Below, in pieces: positions 43,958-56,137 of a stretch of 64,000 bases of DNA; position 1 is the first letter of the stretch, and each line of letters begins with the position of its first letter. Below the pieces are notes generated by a model. The model was not told the DNA's origin. It did no database searches and worked only from the letters and a program-made list of their open reading frames with translations. The translations under genes were made by a program, and so were the position numbers. Source of the stretch: Vanrija pseudolonga (lineage: Eukaryota; Basidiomycota; Tremellomycetes; Trichosporonales; Trichosporonaceae); contig NC_085855.1 of the NCBI RefSeq assembly GCF_020906515.1, positions 1,054,001 through 1,118,000 on the forward strand, in the 5' to 3' direction.

Positions 43958-46760
43958 ATGGCATCCCTCATCACATTACCCAGAAGGTCAGACGCGTTCA
44001 CAGACTACAAACCAAGCAGAAATGCCCACACCAGCATCCTGACCGGCACGGCGTCGGCCGCCACCGGCGATAGCAAGGTCATCCGCCTCAACCTCACGCG
44101 TGGGTAGAAGCGCGTCTCCCCTAGCTAAAGAGCTCAGAGCCTCGGCCACCACTCAAGGACTCGGACGAGGTAGACAAGCTCAACGCGTCGGTCCCCCTCG
44201 TGCTCGCCGGCAAGCCCACAGTGCTGTCGTACCACCAGATTGGGGCATCGTGCCGTCGCGTCGTCCTCAACCCCCAGGTGGACGTCGCCAAGATCTACAA
44301 CCACATCGTGGACGAGCTGCAAAAGTATGTCGACCGTATCGCCCGCGAGTGCCGTGGCACCATCATGGGCAGAGAAGGCAACTGGCTCGACCGCCTCGTC
44401 GATATCTGGGACCTGTATGATCGCCGCGTCGTGAGTGTTGCATGCGTCCTTGTTCTCTGACCATCCTAGGGCCTGTTGGCGTCGCTCTTTGTCTACCTCG
44501 ACCGAGTGTATGCGCCCGAACGTAGCGACCGCCTCCCTATTCGGTGAGTCTTAGTTGGCATCGCCGCGCGTCTGTGGCTAACAATGACCAGCGAGAAGGC
44601 CAAGGAGCTCTTCTGCTCTACCATCTGGAACAACCCGCTCCTATTTGAGAAGACGCGCGATGATATCCTCGCGTGGGCAACTGCAGAGCGTGAAGCTGAT
44701 AGGTGGGTAGCTCATGACTAGTACGACCTAACCCGGCAGCGAGAACGCCACTGCCCGATACGCTGTCATGGCCGTCGTTACTCTCGCCAAGCACCTGGGC
44801 GTCTTCGAGACAATCTCCCAACCCTACATCGAGCTCACCCGCGCCCATTACGAAACTGTGGCTGGGACACACGCTGCCAATGTCGAGTCAGGCTCCTTCA
44901 CAGGTGCCGAGTACGTCTCGTGGGCCTTGTCCAAGGAGGAGGAAGAAAAGCAGAGAGCCGATCGGGTTCTGTCCGCGGAAGTCGCCGGAAAGGTCGTTGA
45001 GCTTGCTCGACACGAGGCTGGGGAGAAGGTCACACACTCTGTTGTCCGGCAAGGTGAGACAGAATAGCCCCCGCATTCACTGACCCGCAGCTCTCGACGA
45101 GGCAATGTACAGAGACTCCACCGACGCCCTCATCAAGCTGTACAAGTTTAGTATCGAAGCAACAGCGTTCAAGGTCTTCTCCAAAGCTCTACAGGACCAC
45201 ATTGACACGAGGATTCGCAAAGTCATTTCCGATCCCAAGAATGATCCTCAGATGATAGAGAGCACTTTGAGGCTCAAGCGATTCGTGGATACGGCCGTCG
45301 CGGCCCTCTTCTCTGCCCCTCCCAAGCCCATTCAGGCGACCAACGACGACGACGAGCTCATGGATATCGATGCACCATCTGTCGATGTTCTGGCACACAA
45401 CAGGCGTCTAGAGCTCGAGGAGTCGGTTCGCGCTGGATTCAAGTCGGGCTTGGGCAGCCGCCAGAACGCTCCAGCCGAATGGATTGGTGGGTTGCCTGGC
45501 CGTGATTCGCTGTCTAACCCACCCAGCCAAGCACCTCGACGCTGCCATGCGCAAGGGCCAAGGCTCTGGCACCGAGGCAGAGTTCAACACTCTCCTCGAC
45601 GAGATCATCGCCCTCATCGGCTTTACCAAGGACAAGGACGTGTTCCGCGCGTTCTACACTACAGGTCTTGCCAAGCGCATCCTGCTCAACAAGAGTGCAA
45701 GTGATGACCTGGAGCGCAACATGATTGTCAAGCTGCAGAATGGTGGGTAACTTCTAGTGATGATGCCTGACCCACTCAGAAATGGGCGACGAGTTCACAT
45801 CTGGAGACGTGATGATGAAGGATCTGCAGGTGTCAGAGACCCTGGCCAAGGCGTACCAGTCTGCGCGAGTCAAGAACCCCAAGCAATACAAGGACTCTCT
45901 GGACTTTACTGCCAATGTGCTTACCGAGTCGGCGTGGCCTTCGTAAGTTCAAGTGGGCTTCTCGCGCTAACTCCACAGCTACCCGCTCCTCAAGGACGGC
46001 TGGGACTTCAAGCTCACTGCCGAGCTCCAGGCGTCGATCGACGCCTTCTCATCATGGTACGCTACTCAACACTCCAACCGACAGCTGTCCTGGAGACACC
46101 AGCTCGGCACTGTCACGCTGAGTGCGAGATTCGACAGCGGCAAATTCGAGATCGGCGTTAGTCTCTTCCAGGCCGTGGTCATGCTGCAGTTTAATGAGGC
46201 GGACGTGTTCGACTTTAGTGAACTAAAGGCGCGCACTGGAATTGGTGGGTCAAGTCCCCCACGCCGCGTACTAACCCACCAGAATCATCTGAACTCGTTC
46301 GGACACTCCAGTCGCTCGCGCTCGGCCGTAAGGGCACCCGTGTGCTCCTGAAGAGGCCGGCAGGGAAGGAGGTCGAACCGACGGACAAGTTCGCCATCAA
46401 CAAGGCATTCTCGAGCGAGCGGATCAAGTTCAAGATCAACCAGATCCAGCAGGACATCTCTGTCGAGGAGTCGCGCAAGACGAACGAGCAGGTCGCGATC
46501 GATCGTGTCTCGGTGCTCGAGGCGACGATTGTCCGCATCATGAAGGCCAAGAAGAAGATGACTCTCACGCTGCTCATCGACAATGTTGTGGGCGATGTGT
46601 CGAAGCGTTTCCCGCCCGACGTGCGCGAGATCAAGAAGCGGGTTGAGAGCTTGATCGAGCGTGAGGTGGGTTGGCTGTGGACCTGACGGTATAGCCACTG
46701 ACGACTCAGTTCCTTCAACGCGAGGAAGGCGACCGCAACACGCTGCACTACCTGGCGTAG
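43958..46760 (+). CDS. CUL4: Cullin-4-type scaffold of a cullin-RING ubiquitin ligase
   Basis: Start 43958, stop 46760, about ten exons with introns near 40-60 bp (first intron 44100-44137), roughly 770 aa. The N-terminal cullin repeats include LLASLFVYLDRVYAPE. The cullin-homology core reads KDVFRAFYTTGLAKRILLNKSASDD, GDEFTSGDVMMKDLQVS, FTANVLTESAWPSYPLL and FEIGVSLFQAVVMLQFNEAD, with TGIESSELVRTLQSLALGR in the winged-helix region. The NEDD8 site region is IVRIMKAKKKM and the tail REFLQREEGDRNTLHYLA. The combination SLFQ...LQFNE...GIxxxELxRTLQSLA is closer to CUL4 than to CUL1 or CUL3. CUL4 pairs with DDB1 and DCAF substrate receptors in DNA repair and chromatin control. It is convergent with the permease, 130 bp away. 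Confidence 0.9.
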
Positions 46761-46889
46761 AGTCACACACGTTGGCGTCAACAATCGCGCAACTTGGCTC
46801 AACCGTGCCTCCTCGATACGCGTAGAGCTACAGGTGCATTATGCAGTGGACCGTGGATGTGTACAATACTAAGATATACTAACGCAACG

Positions 46890-49007
46890 CTACGCCAAGT
46901 CGGACGCTGACGGCGACGATGCCAACGGCGACGAGTCCGAGGTGTCGGACGGGACTGGGACTCTTCTCGTCGTGACCTTCTTCTTCTTCTTCTCGTTGAT
47001 GACGCCGGCGTCGACGACCATGGCGGGGTCGACGCCAGTGTTGTCGACGACAACACTGGGCTTCTTCTCCGAATGCAGGAGGCCGCGGGCGCACGCGCCA
47101 AAGTTGATCTGGCGCAGGTCGACGACGCGGGTCCTCCACCAGAGCTTGTACAGGATGTACGGGATGATGGTGTAGGGGAAGGTGAGGTAGGACATGACGA
47201 ACTGGACACCCTCAAACTTTGGGATCCAGACCCAGAAGCCGTTGAAGAGGAAGATGATGGTGAAGAAGGGGATGCAGAAGTAGGCGAGGAAGGGCTGCAT
47301 GTGGTGTTGGAGGGGGAGCTTGACCTTGCCACGGACGCCTGGGCGGGGGTTAGTGACTGACTGGCCCCCACAACTCCACTCACCTCTCAGGATCAGCGCC
47401 TTCCTCGCGCGCACGTAGCACAGGTTGATGGCGGCCCAGAGGACGATGGACGACGTGCCCGACAAGCCGGTGAACCACAGGAAGCACTGGTTGAGGCCGT
47501 GGTCGAGGGCGATGAAGGACAGCGCGGCGAAGCCAATACCGACGAGCAGGCCCCCGATCGGGAGGTCGTTGGTGCCGAGCCAGCCGCCGAGGCGGGGGAA
47601 CGCCAGCTGGACAATCTTGGGCAGGGGCACGGGCGCGGCACCGGCCGGGTCGGGCTCTGCGCCGTCGACGCTGGCCTTCTCGCTGAGCCTGTTGAACGTC
47701 GAGTCAAGCACATAGTTGAACGCGCGAGCCGTCGAGCCCATGTTGAGGATGGTGGCCACAAGTCCGTTGGTAAGCACCACCGCGTTGACGAGGTGCGCGA
47801 GGCCCTTGACGCCGGCCATGTGCGCGATCGCGACGTAGACCGGCGCGGTGGGCGTGTCGCGGGGCGGCTTGTTCGGGCCGAGGAGCCACGTCGAGTGCAT
47901 GCTGATGTTGAGGCAGTAGGTGACGATCACGACGACGTAGGTGAGGCAGATGCGGAACCACATTGTCTTGGCGGGGCCGATGAGGTTGGTGCGCAGCATG
48001 CGCGGGTCGCTCTTGAACCCGTCTGCGCGCGGCAGGCCCGGGAACCCCTCGAGGCCAGAGTACGCGTACATGCACTTTGCCCACACTGCCCAGAACCCCA
48101 AGAAGCGGGAGAGCGCGCGCGGCGTGACCACCCCGGAGAAGTGGTTGTTGAACGGCTCGGTGCGGTAGTACTTGCCATGAGGGGCGACCCAGCCGTGGCT
48201 GGGCCGGTTCTTGGTCGTCACGACGACGCAGAAGATGAACATGCAGATTACGAGGAGGAGCTTGCTGGCGTCGAGTGTGCGCTGGAGGTAGGGCGAGCTG
48301 GGAGCGGCGTGAGCGGCGTGAGCGGCGTGAGCGCGAGCGAGCGAGCGGGCCAGCCGGGGTCGACCGAGGGCATGCCGACGTTCGGTGGCAGCCCGCCACA
48401 CCACACACCACTTACCCCTTGAACCTCCCCACATTCACGACGATGCACACGGCGGTAATAATGCCAATGTACATGCCCATGCGCCCCCGCGTCATGTCCT
48501 TGTCCCAGTAGCCAATGTAGATGACGACGCCGAGGAGCTCGCCCGCCGTTTCCCACCCGACCTGCAGGAGGTAGTTGAGGCCCATGATGTACCCGACTGC
48601 GGGGTCGACGTAGGCGGAGCCGAGGGTCGTGTAGGTGGCGTAGGGGGTGATGTACATGCTGTGTATCACGAGCGGTCAGCGCGCAGCGCTGGCTGCAGGT
48701 CCCAGCTGGGACTGGGGGCAAGTGCTTACAGTTCGGACTGGGAGGGATGTCAGTACTTTGTCTTTTTCCTCGGCGACTCCCCGCCCCGCCCCACTCACCA
48801 AACTAAACAGCGTGCTGGACAGCAGCGTGCCAAAGATGAAGAAGACGACAGTGTACGACACTGGCCCGGCGAGCGGCAGCGCCGAGCCACAACCAAACAG
48901 GAGACCTGGCGTCAGAGTTGTCAACAGCAGAACGCACCAGTGCCGACCGGCGCGCCAAAGCTCGCGGCCGTCTTCCATATCGCGTCGGCGGCAGCGAGGA
49001 GGGTCAT
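46890..49007 (-). CDS. Amino-acid permease, fungal YAT/APC family
   Basis: Minus-strand gene, start 49007, stop 46890, about 590 aa in six or seven exons. TM1 reads FGAPVGTGLLFGCGSALPLAGP, the family's substrate-binding GTG(L)xxG motif. To continue into SLSELMYITPYATYTTLGSAYVDPAVG (the conserved SL-E-x-Y-P segment) an 8-nt micro-exon at 48730-48737 is required. About twelve hydrophobic helices follow; later conserved parts include MYAYSGLEGFPGLPRAD, VYVAIAHMAGVKGL and LSGTSSIVLWAAINLCYVRARKAL. The C-terminal tail is hydrophilic with a lysine run. The cytosolic N-terminus is only ~17 residues, unusually short, so an undetected upstream exon is possible. Substrate specificity cannot be read from the sequence. 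Confidence 0.9.
48290..48345. repeat. Tandem 9-mer repeat in a permease intron
   Basis: GCGGCGTGA is repeated about three times, followed by GAGC repeats, within an intron of the amino-acid permease gene. Confidence 0.6.
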
Positions 49008-50074
49008 GGTGGTGGTGGCGAGCGACGATGCGGTGGATGGCAGGAAGAAGACAAGGACAAGTGCGTGAGCTTGGCCTTCTTGAGGTTGCGAGCCCGCTCG
49101 CTACCACGCCCCGAAGCTGCGTCGCGGCATGCGCCAGCGTCGTCTCTTGGAATTGCGTTGGAATCGTTGCTCACGCTCCAGTGGAGCTGGCTGGAGCAGC
49201 AGCAGCACATTATGGAATAGACGCGCGCTTAGCCGGCCAGTTCTGGGCCTTCAGCCACTCGGGCTCACGCCGTATCCCTATCTTTTTTCCGATCCATGTC
49301 CGGGAGGCAGGGGCAGGGAGCGGAGCTGCCGGCAGAGCGAGGGAGTGGCGGAGCGAGCGAGCGAGCAATTGCACTGCAGTGCAGAGCACGACCGACCGAC
49401 CGACCGAGATCGTAGGCGTACCCGCCGGAACGGCTCCCTGCCACCTCTAATAGCCGCGCCGACAACATGGCATCACCGTCTTCGCCGATCGCGCACTAGT
49501 GCCGGATTTCGGTGACGCGGGCGCCCTGCGAGGCAGTGACGAGGGCGGCAGTTGTCGGAGAAAATGATGTCAGAGATGGATGCACTGCAGCAGGTACGCA
49601 CGGCACGCCGACGCGACCACGTCGCGTCGAGCAGAAACTTGCGACGACGACACGACCGACTGCCGCGTCGACTTGCCACGGGAATAGGGACGGCGCGTCG
49701 TCGCTGCTTGCTGCGCTTGGCTGGCTCAACTCTCTCGCGCATCGTACCCGCACCCGCGCTTCACTGTACGCGTCGGCCTTGTCCGCCGGGATGAGACAAC
49801 AACAACAACAAGTGGTGAGAACGAGATCTCGTCTTAAACGACCGTCTCCCACGCCCGCACCATCCCGATGCATACCCCCTCCTCCTTCACACCGCCCTTC
49901 ACCATGACGCCGAGAGCACGACGCTGCGCACGCACGCATACATGCACGTAGGCTTCATAGGCCGACAGCAGCGCTGCGCAGCGCCGCGCCACGTGGGTCT
50001 CCTGCCTCGATAAGCGGCGCGACCGCCGCGCGAAGGTGCCCACGCGCACAGGCACAATCAGTAGCTGGAACACA
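49008..50074. other. Bidirectional intergenic region, permease / BLF copy 5
   Basis: Divergent promoters. Short GAGC and CGAC microsatellites near 49351-49412. No gene supported. Confidence 0.5.
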
Positions 50075-51172
50075 ATGGCCCTCGCCTCTGCTTGCTTCAC
50101 CAACCCACCCCAACCCACTATGGGCCTCGCGTCCCACGCGCAGCAGCAGCAGCAGCAGCAGCGTACGCGCAGCCTGCCCACGCCACCCACGGCTGCCGCG
50201 TCAGGCTCGGCGCTTCCGAGCGCCGCGACGACGACGGCGGCAAGCCCGACGACCACAGCCACCAGCCCGTCGGCCAGCCCGGGCACCGCGCAGCCGCCTC
50301 TGTCCCGCGCCCAGTCGATGGCGCGCACCACGTCGTCGTCGCTGGACAAGCCCTCGCCGCCGCTCCCGTCGCCACCACCGGGCGTCACCATCCACCCGCA
50401 GTACACGACTGGGGACGTGACCATCCTCGCGCGGGGTGAGGGGCAGGGGCTCGTAGGCTTCCGTGTCAAGTCGAGCGCGTTGGGGCGCGCGAGGTGGGTA
50501 GCAGTTGCTGTGCCGTGCCTACTCGCCGTGGCAGAGCTGACGCACACCCAGCGAACAGATCCGCGACTACCTCCCCCAACTTGGCCCGTCGCGGCAGCTG
50601 AGCGTAGGCGAGAGCGCCGCCGAGGTCCACCTGCTCCTCAACGCGCTGACGCGCGGCCTCGTCCCGCGCCCGCCAGAGCAGCCGCACACGCTGGCAGAGT
50701 ACCTGGCCCTGCTGCGCCTGTACGAGCGCTACCGCGTGCGCGTGCTCTACCGCAGCATGCTGGTCGCGCGCGCCGAGGACAAGGCGTTCGACCTGGTGTA
50801 CCCCCTGTCCGGGGCCAAGGGCCAGACGCTCACCCGCGACGACATGTACAACTTTTTCCGGCTCGCGCAGGAGGCGCGCTCCGCCAAGCTGTGGGAGACG
50901 GCCCTGCGATACGCCGGCAACTGGGGCCCGCATGCCAATCCGTGGCGCCTCGGCACCGAGGACTATACCGAGCTCGGCGCGGGCACGTTTGATGTGCTCC
51001 TCGCGCTTGAGGCGCTCAACTCGACGTTTGGAGATGGTATCGCAAGTCTGCGCGTGGTTTATCCCGAGGGTGAGGGCGGCGCGGGTGGTACCTCCGTGCG
51101 ACGCTGACGAGTTCAGATGGCCGTACCGCCGTGGTACGCTCAAAGGATCCCAAGACGCTCCACTACGTCTAG
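50075..51172 (+). CDS. BLF copy 5: BTB/POZ-like protein with Gln-rich head
   Basis: Three exons: 50075-50493, 50552-51069 and 51117-51172; 330 aa. Introns are phase 2 and phase 1 as in the sisters. A second ATG at 50120 is an alternative start. The head carries a short poly-Gln run (CAG repeat near 50141-50163) and long Thr/Ser/Ala/Pro stretches. The BTB-like start is TIHPQYTTGDVTILARG...GLVGFRVKSSAL, and the family block is QLSVGESAAEVHLLLNAL. The C-terminal half has LAQEARSAKLWETALRYAGNWGPHANPW and LGAGTFDVLLALEAL. Removing the second intron replaces a read-through tail by the short end D-GRTAVVRSKDPKTLHYV, which parallels the small last exon of copies 6 and 8. First of three tandem copies. 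Confidence 0.85.
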
Positions 51173-51516
51173 GTGGGGGTGAGGCGGGGGCGGCGCACCG
51201 AGCGCAAGGCCATCGAGGCTTCGAGGCCTGGGATAGATTGATGCAGATCGGGTTCATCGTGTAACGCTGGGCGGGGCGGCGACGCTGGCTCTGGACTCGA
51301 CTTGCTCACCCACACCCCACTGACTACTGACTGACACTTGGACACGGCGGGCATCTGCACATCCATGTCCCACACGTTACCGTCACCCATGCACCCATGC
51401 TGCTCAGCTACGCCCTCGCAAAACAACGTCTGGCTCTGCTCGACCTCGGATGTCAACATCGCACAGAGTGTCTCCAGCGACAAGACGACCACTTCAAGTC
51501 TCCTCCGTCACCGACC
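51173..51516. other. Spacer between tandem BLF copies 5 and 6
   Basis: Same-strand spacer of 344 bp. It presumably holds the 3' end of copy 5 and the promoter of copy 6; no separate gene. Confidence 0.5.
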
Positions 51517-52551
51517 ATGCCCTCCCCACCCACATCAGGCTCGGTAACCCCGACCAACGGCGCCGCCCCCGCCGCCGCACCACGCTCGCCCCCGACCCCG
51601 AGCCCACAGCGCTTCAGCCGCACAAGCCGCGACGCACCCGTCAAGGTGGTAAAGGATCCCAACCCCTCGCCGCGGGTGGTCAAGACGAGCATCGTGGCGC
51701 TGCACCCCGACTTCTGCGGCGCGGGCGACGTCCTCATCGTGTGCGACGAGCCCGACGGCACGGTCGGCTTCCGCGTCAGCTCGCGCATGCTGTGTATGGC
51801 GAGGTGAGTGGAAGCAGGTGCCGTTTGTCTCACGCCAGCCCGCTGTTCGTGCACCTCCTGTCCGCGGGCTCGAGCCTCACAAAGGGCGCCACGTCGTACC
51901 GGCTTGAAGTGGACGACTCGGCGCACGACATGCACGCGTTTCTGCGGCTGCTGCGCTTTGGCGCGGTCCGGCCGGCACCAACGGCAGCCGCGGCGGGCCA
52001 CGGGTCGGCCCCCGCACCACTTACACCCCCGACGTTCGAGCCCAGCGTCGCGCAGTACGCCGGCATCCACCGCCTCGTGAACAAGTACAACGGGTGGTAC
52101 CCGCGCGCCGTGCTCGACTTTCACATCGAGCTGAACGCTGGCGCGATCGTTGACCGCGTCGGCGAAGCAGCGGGAAAGGACGAGGTCTTTGCGCTCGTCC
52201 GCCTCGCGCACGACCTGTGCTCGAGCTACCTCTGGACGCAGGTGTGCGACCGGCTGCGCAACCAGCGCTGGTGGCACGACATTCTCAATCCGTGGGCGTT
52301 TGGCGACGACGACGTGGCCGCGCTCGGCCCGACCCTGTTCAGCATCATCTCGATCCTGGCCAGCGTGAGCTCGCGCCAGCGCCTCTTCTCCCACCTCGAC
52401 GAGCTGTGCATCATGTACTCTGATGGTGAGTGGGTGGTGTGGGGCCGCGCTGGGCTGACGCTGACGACGACCAGAGGGCGAAGTCAGCGTCGCTGCTGCC
52501 GAGCGCCCGGCGTCGACGGGCGGGTACTGCAGATGCGGGGTGGCGATCTAG
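51517..52551 (+). CDS. BLF copy 6: BTB/POZ-like family protein
   Basis: Three exons: 51517-51803, 51839-52425 and 52475-52551; 316 aa. Intron 1 is only 35 bp; both introns fall at the family positions. A ~60-residue Pro/Ser/Ala-rich head precedes the clearest BTB-like segment of all copies: VALHPDFCGAGDVLIVC...GTVGFRVSSRMLCMA-SPLFVHLLS, then YRLEVDDSAHDMHAFLRLLRF. The C-terminal half shows VFALVRLAHDLCSSYLWTQV, a WWHDILNPW turn and LGPTLFSIISILASVSS. The last exon adds 26 residues ending CRCGVAI. Middle member of the tandem trio. No enzymatic motif. Confidence 0.87.
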
Positions 52552-52824
52552 GTGATGATCCAGGGAGTGGCCGAGGGCGGTGAGATCGAGGACAGTGGTG
52601 TCGTGCCGTTATACCCATATGTGATGATGGTGCATAGTGTGAGCACGTCGAGCAAGGCAGGGCGCATGGTGGTTGGAGGTGGCGAGCAGCAGCCTACGCT
52701 ACGCCCGTAGTCATGTCGAAAATCCGTCTTGCCACCAAGGCCTCAGTTTACATGTCAACACTCTCCCCCACGCCACCCACCTTGCCTTCTCTCCCTCCCC
52801 CTTCCAATCCTTCCTCCCATCACC

Positions 52825-53918
52825 ATGCCGCCAGAAAGGAGCGGGACCCCACGGCGCTCAGAGCCCTCCGAGGCCGTCAGCACCAACGCGACCCCCGCGC
52901 CGTCGTCGCCGACCCCGACCGCGCCCAAGGCGGCCAAGCGCGGCCGGCAGAGCCTTCCCCCGCTCGTGCTGGCCGAGGGTGGGGCCCGTAGGGGGGGCAA
53001 GGGCGGCGGCGGTCCGCGCCGCTCCCTCCCGCCTGCGCCGTCGCCGCTCAACCCTCGCGCGGGGCGGCGCCTCTCCCTCCCCTCCTCGTCCGCGTCGCCG
53101 CACCCCTCGCAGCACCGCGCTTCCAACAAGATCCCCCTCCACCCCGACTTTGACGCGGTCGGCGACGTCGTGCTCGTCTGCTCTGATGGGGAGCAGATGG
53201 TCGGGTTCAAGGTCCACTCTGTTGCGCTGAGGACGGTATGGTGAGTGGATCGCGTAACGCCGCCGCCGCCACCACTCACGCCGGCTCCCAGCGACGCGTT
53301 CGCCGCCCTCGGCACGCCGGCCTACCGGCCCCCCAAGGGCCAGGTTTTCCTCGACGAGCCGGCCGACGACGTACACGCCTTCCTCCGCTTCCTCACCACC
53401 GAGCCCGACAAGCTCACCCTCTCGCTGCTGCAGTGCATCGCGATCAACCGCCTGCTCAAGCAGTTCAGCGCAAAGCTCTACCTCCGCACCCCGCTCGCGG
53501 GGTACGTGTACCTCAACGCGGCCAACCTCGTCGCCGGGCTCGGCACGCAGCCGGCGAAAGCCCACCTTGTCCGCATGCTCGGCTTTGCGGCCGACATCCG
53601 CTCGGCAGAGCTCTGGCACTGGTTCATCTTCAACATCCGCTTCGTGTGGCCCCAGGACGCCATCCACCCAAACCACCTCTCTGATGAGGATATCCGCACC
53701 ATGGGCGTCTCGGCCTACGGCGTCCTCACGTTCCTCGCGTTGGGGTGGAGCCGGCTCGACGAGTGCAATGTCGGGCGTGATCCCAGTGAGTGGCGTGGGG
53801 TCTTGGACACACCCCACCACGAACCATGAGCTTCAAGTTAACACCCCCAGCCGGACTCTTCTTCGTCATGCGCACCGCGGCGCATGGTCAGCAGATTTTC
53901 ACCGACACCAACCTTTAG
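52825..53918 (+). CDS. BLF copy 7: BTB/POZ-like family protein
   Basis: Three exons: 52825-53240, 53292-53785 and 53851-53918; 325 aa. The head of ~105 residues is basic and Gly/Ser/Pro-rich (GGARRGGKGGGG, RRLSLPSSS). The BTB-like start is IPLHPDFDAVGDVVLVCSDGEQ...GFKVHSVAL and the block is VFLDEPADDVHAFLRFL. The C-terminal half has LVRMLGFAADIRSAELWHWFI, the variant turn FVWPQDAIHP and MGVSAYGVLTFLAL. The final exon codes TGLFFVMRTAAHGQQIFTDTNL, which is unlike the tails of copies 5 and 6. Third of the tandem trio; spacer to copy 6 only 273 bp. Confidence 0.87.
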
Positions 53919-54363
53919 TAGGTGTTGCTTTTACTCGTGTCTAACCCACCCAGATGACCCATGATTCACCTCACTGTGGCGCATGTGCCGCATGGAACGC
54001 ACCGAGATCCACCAGTTTCTTGTTCGCAATGGTAGCGTATGTAGAGGCTTGTAGCAATGAACGAGTGCATGTTTGACAAGTGGTGTGTGGCATGTGCGGT
54101 CGGTCGGTAGTGCAGCCCCAGTTGTTCCCGCTTGTCACTACTGGTGGTCACTTGTCAACAAGTTGCGTCATCACCGTAATGTATGCACGGACAAGTGGAC
54201 CACCTCCACTTTGGCCCACGTGACTCACCCACACGCGACATGCACGCGGAAATACCCCCGCTCGTATGCCCCTTCCGTCACTCGGCCATTCAACAGACCA
54301 GACAATGCACTCAACTGTCTGCTCTAACTTGTCTTCTCACACTCTCCCACCAACACGACCACC
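53919..54363. other. Intergenic, BLF copy 7 to TFIIE-beta
   Basis: 445 bp, relatively AT-rich, ending in a C/T-rich leader before the ATG at 54364. Nothing else seen. Confidence 0.5.
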
Positions 54364-55796
54364 ATGTCCCAGCTCAAGCGCAAGTCGCCGTACGGGACCG
54401 CGTCTCCCGCCAGCGGCAGCGTCAAGAGCGAGGATGTGAAGCGCCAACGAGGTTCGTACTGCCTGCCTTGGGCCAAAGGGACGCCGGCGCCGGGGGGTGA
54501 GAGTGGGAAGCGGGTGGCGAGGTGTAAACACTCGCTGTGGGCTGGTGGTGAAAGGCAAGCAGTGTTGCTGTGATCTCGTGTCGAGCGAGCAGCAGCCTTG
54601 CTACGAGCTTGTGGCCCTGGTGACAGAGTATCGATTGCGAGTGAAGTAGCAGACACCCCGCACCGCCCGACGCCCGACCTTGTCTACTGAACAATACTGA
54701 CTCTTCAGGCCTCGGCGGCACGCCCTCCGGGTCGCACTACAACTTCAACGACCCACGCACCGTCGTCATCGAGCTGCGTGATCACCTGAAAGCGAGTAGC
54801 CGGGACTCTGACCGCCGAAACACCCCGCTAACAGCCCCCGCAGGACCGCATCACGATGAACTCGCAGGACGCCTACTTCCACATTATGGAGAAGAGCCCC
54901 GGCGTCGACGCTAGCGTCGTGCTCGAGTTACTCAAGAAGCAGGAGCGCGTCAAGTTTAACGAGACTAACCAGGTGTACACTTATGAGGTCTGTAGGGTTG
55001 TGGCCTGAGGCTGTACTTGCCTTTCTCCAGCCGTCCTGTCCACTAACACACACAGCCCGAGATCGTTCTGCGCACACAATCGGACCTCCGCTCGCACATC
55101 CGCACACACTCGCGCCCAACCGTCGGCATCCCGTACAAGACGCTGCGCGAGGCCTTCCCCGGCCCAGAGTTAGCCTCGTACACCGAGAACCTGGAGAATG
55201 ATGGGCAGATCCTCATCCTCCGCTCGCTCACGGGCAAGATGAAGGACGCGCCTCTTCCTCCACTGGGACGCGAGAATGCGTGGGGAGAAAAGCTCAACGC
55301 CGGTGGGCCGGAGCGCTGGCGTATGATCTTCTGGGACGAGCTCAAGGAACGGAACCGGACAGTGCCGAGGGTCGATGATGGTGAGTTGGCAGAAAATTCC
55401 TTAGCTAACTCCCCCGCAGAGATGATTTTTGCTTGGGCAGACATCAAGATTGAGCAGGACGACGACGTCGTTAAGCTTCTGGAAGAACGTGAGTGTGGCG
55501 GGGGACCTGGGCGTGGGCGTCAGCGCGTGGACTTGGCTGACAACGCTCCCTCTGTGTGCCCTTCTCATCTCGCCTCTGCTTCCTACCTCCCCGCCAACAG
55601 AGGACCTCAAGGCAAGCTCCGCCACCGCCCCGCCGCCCAAGGTGGAGAAGGCGCAGGAGAAGAAGAAGAAGAAGCGCAACCGCGCGCTCAAGATCACCAA
55701 CACACACATGAAGCAATTTGTACGTTCGCTCTGCTGGCCGCTACTGACCCTCTCTAGGGCATCGACTTCTCCCAGGACTACGAGGCGCCCAGCTAG
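54364..55796 (+). CDS. TFA2: Transcription initiation factor IIE, beta subunit
   Basis: Start 54364, stop 55796, seven or eight exons, about 300 aa; the first intron (~260 bp) is the longest. The first winged helix is recognisable (GSHYNFNDPRTVVIELR, DRITMNSQDAYFHIMEKSPGVDASVVLELLKKQERVKFN). The second includes IVLRTQSDLRSHIRTHSRPTVGIPYKTLREAFPG and LENDGQILILRSL. It ends with a lysine run and ALKITNTHMKQF-GIDFSQDYEAPS, the conserved basic helix-loop C-terminus of TFIIE-beta. With TFIIE-alpha it recruits and regulates TFIIH at RNA polymerase II promoters. Essential single-copy housekeeping gene in fungi. Confidence 0.94.
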
Positions 55797-56087
55797 TCTG
55801 CGAAACACACACCCTTGTCGCGCCCTCGCATATGCTGCTGCCACTGGCTGGGGGCTGTTTGTTTGCGAATGTGGAGGTGCACAAGCTCTCCGTCAGCCAG
55901 CCAGCACCCACCCAGCCAGGGGTTGCTACATTGTTTTTGCTTCCCTTCAAAATTCGTGTCATTCCTCGTCGTTTCCCTGGTTTTGTGATGGCCGCGCTGT
56001 GGTGAGCGACGACTTTTTCATTGATTAAGATCGTGCCGCCGAATCGTAATTGGTCAAAACTCAAAAACAGTCGTCACTCTGCCAGCC

Positions 56088-56137
<50 letters not shown>

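Noticed and set aside
43958-46760. Cullin first taken for CUL3 because of nearby BTB-like proteins
   Set aside because: The winged-helix and SLFQ...LQFNE segments fit CUL4 better; proximity alone is not evidence.
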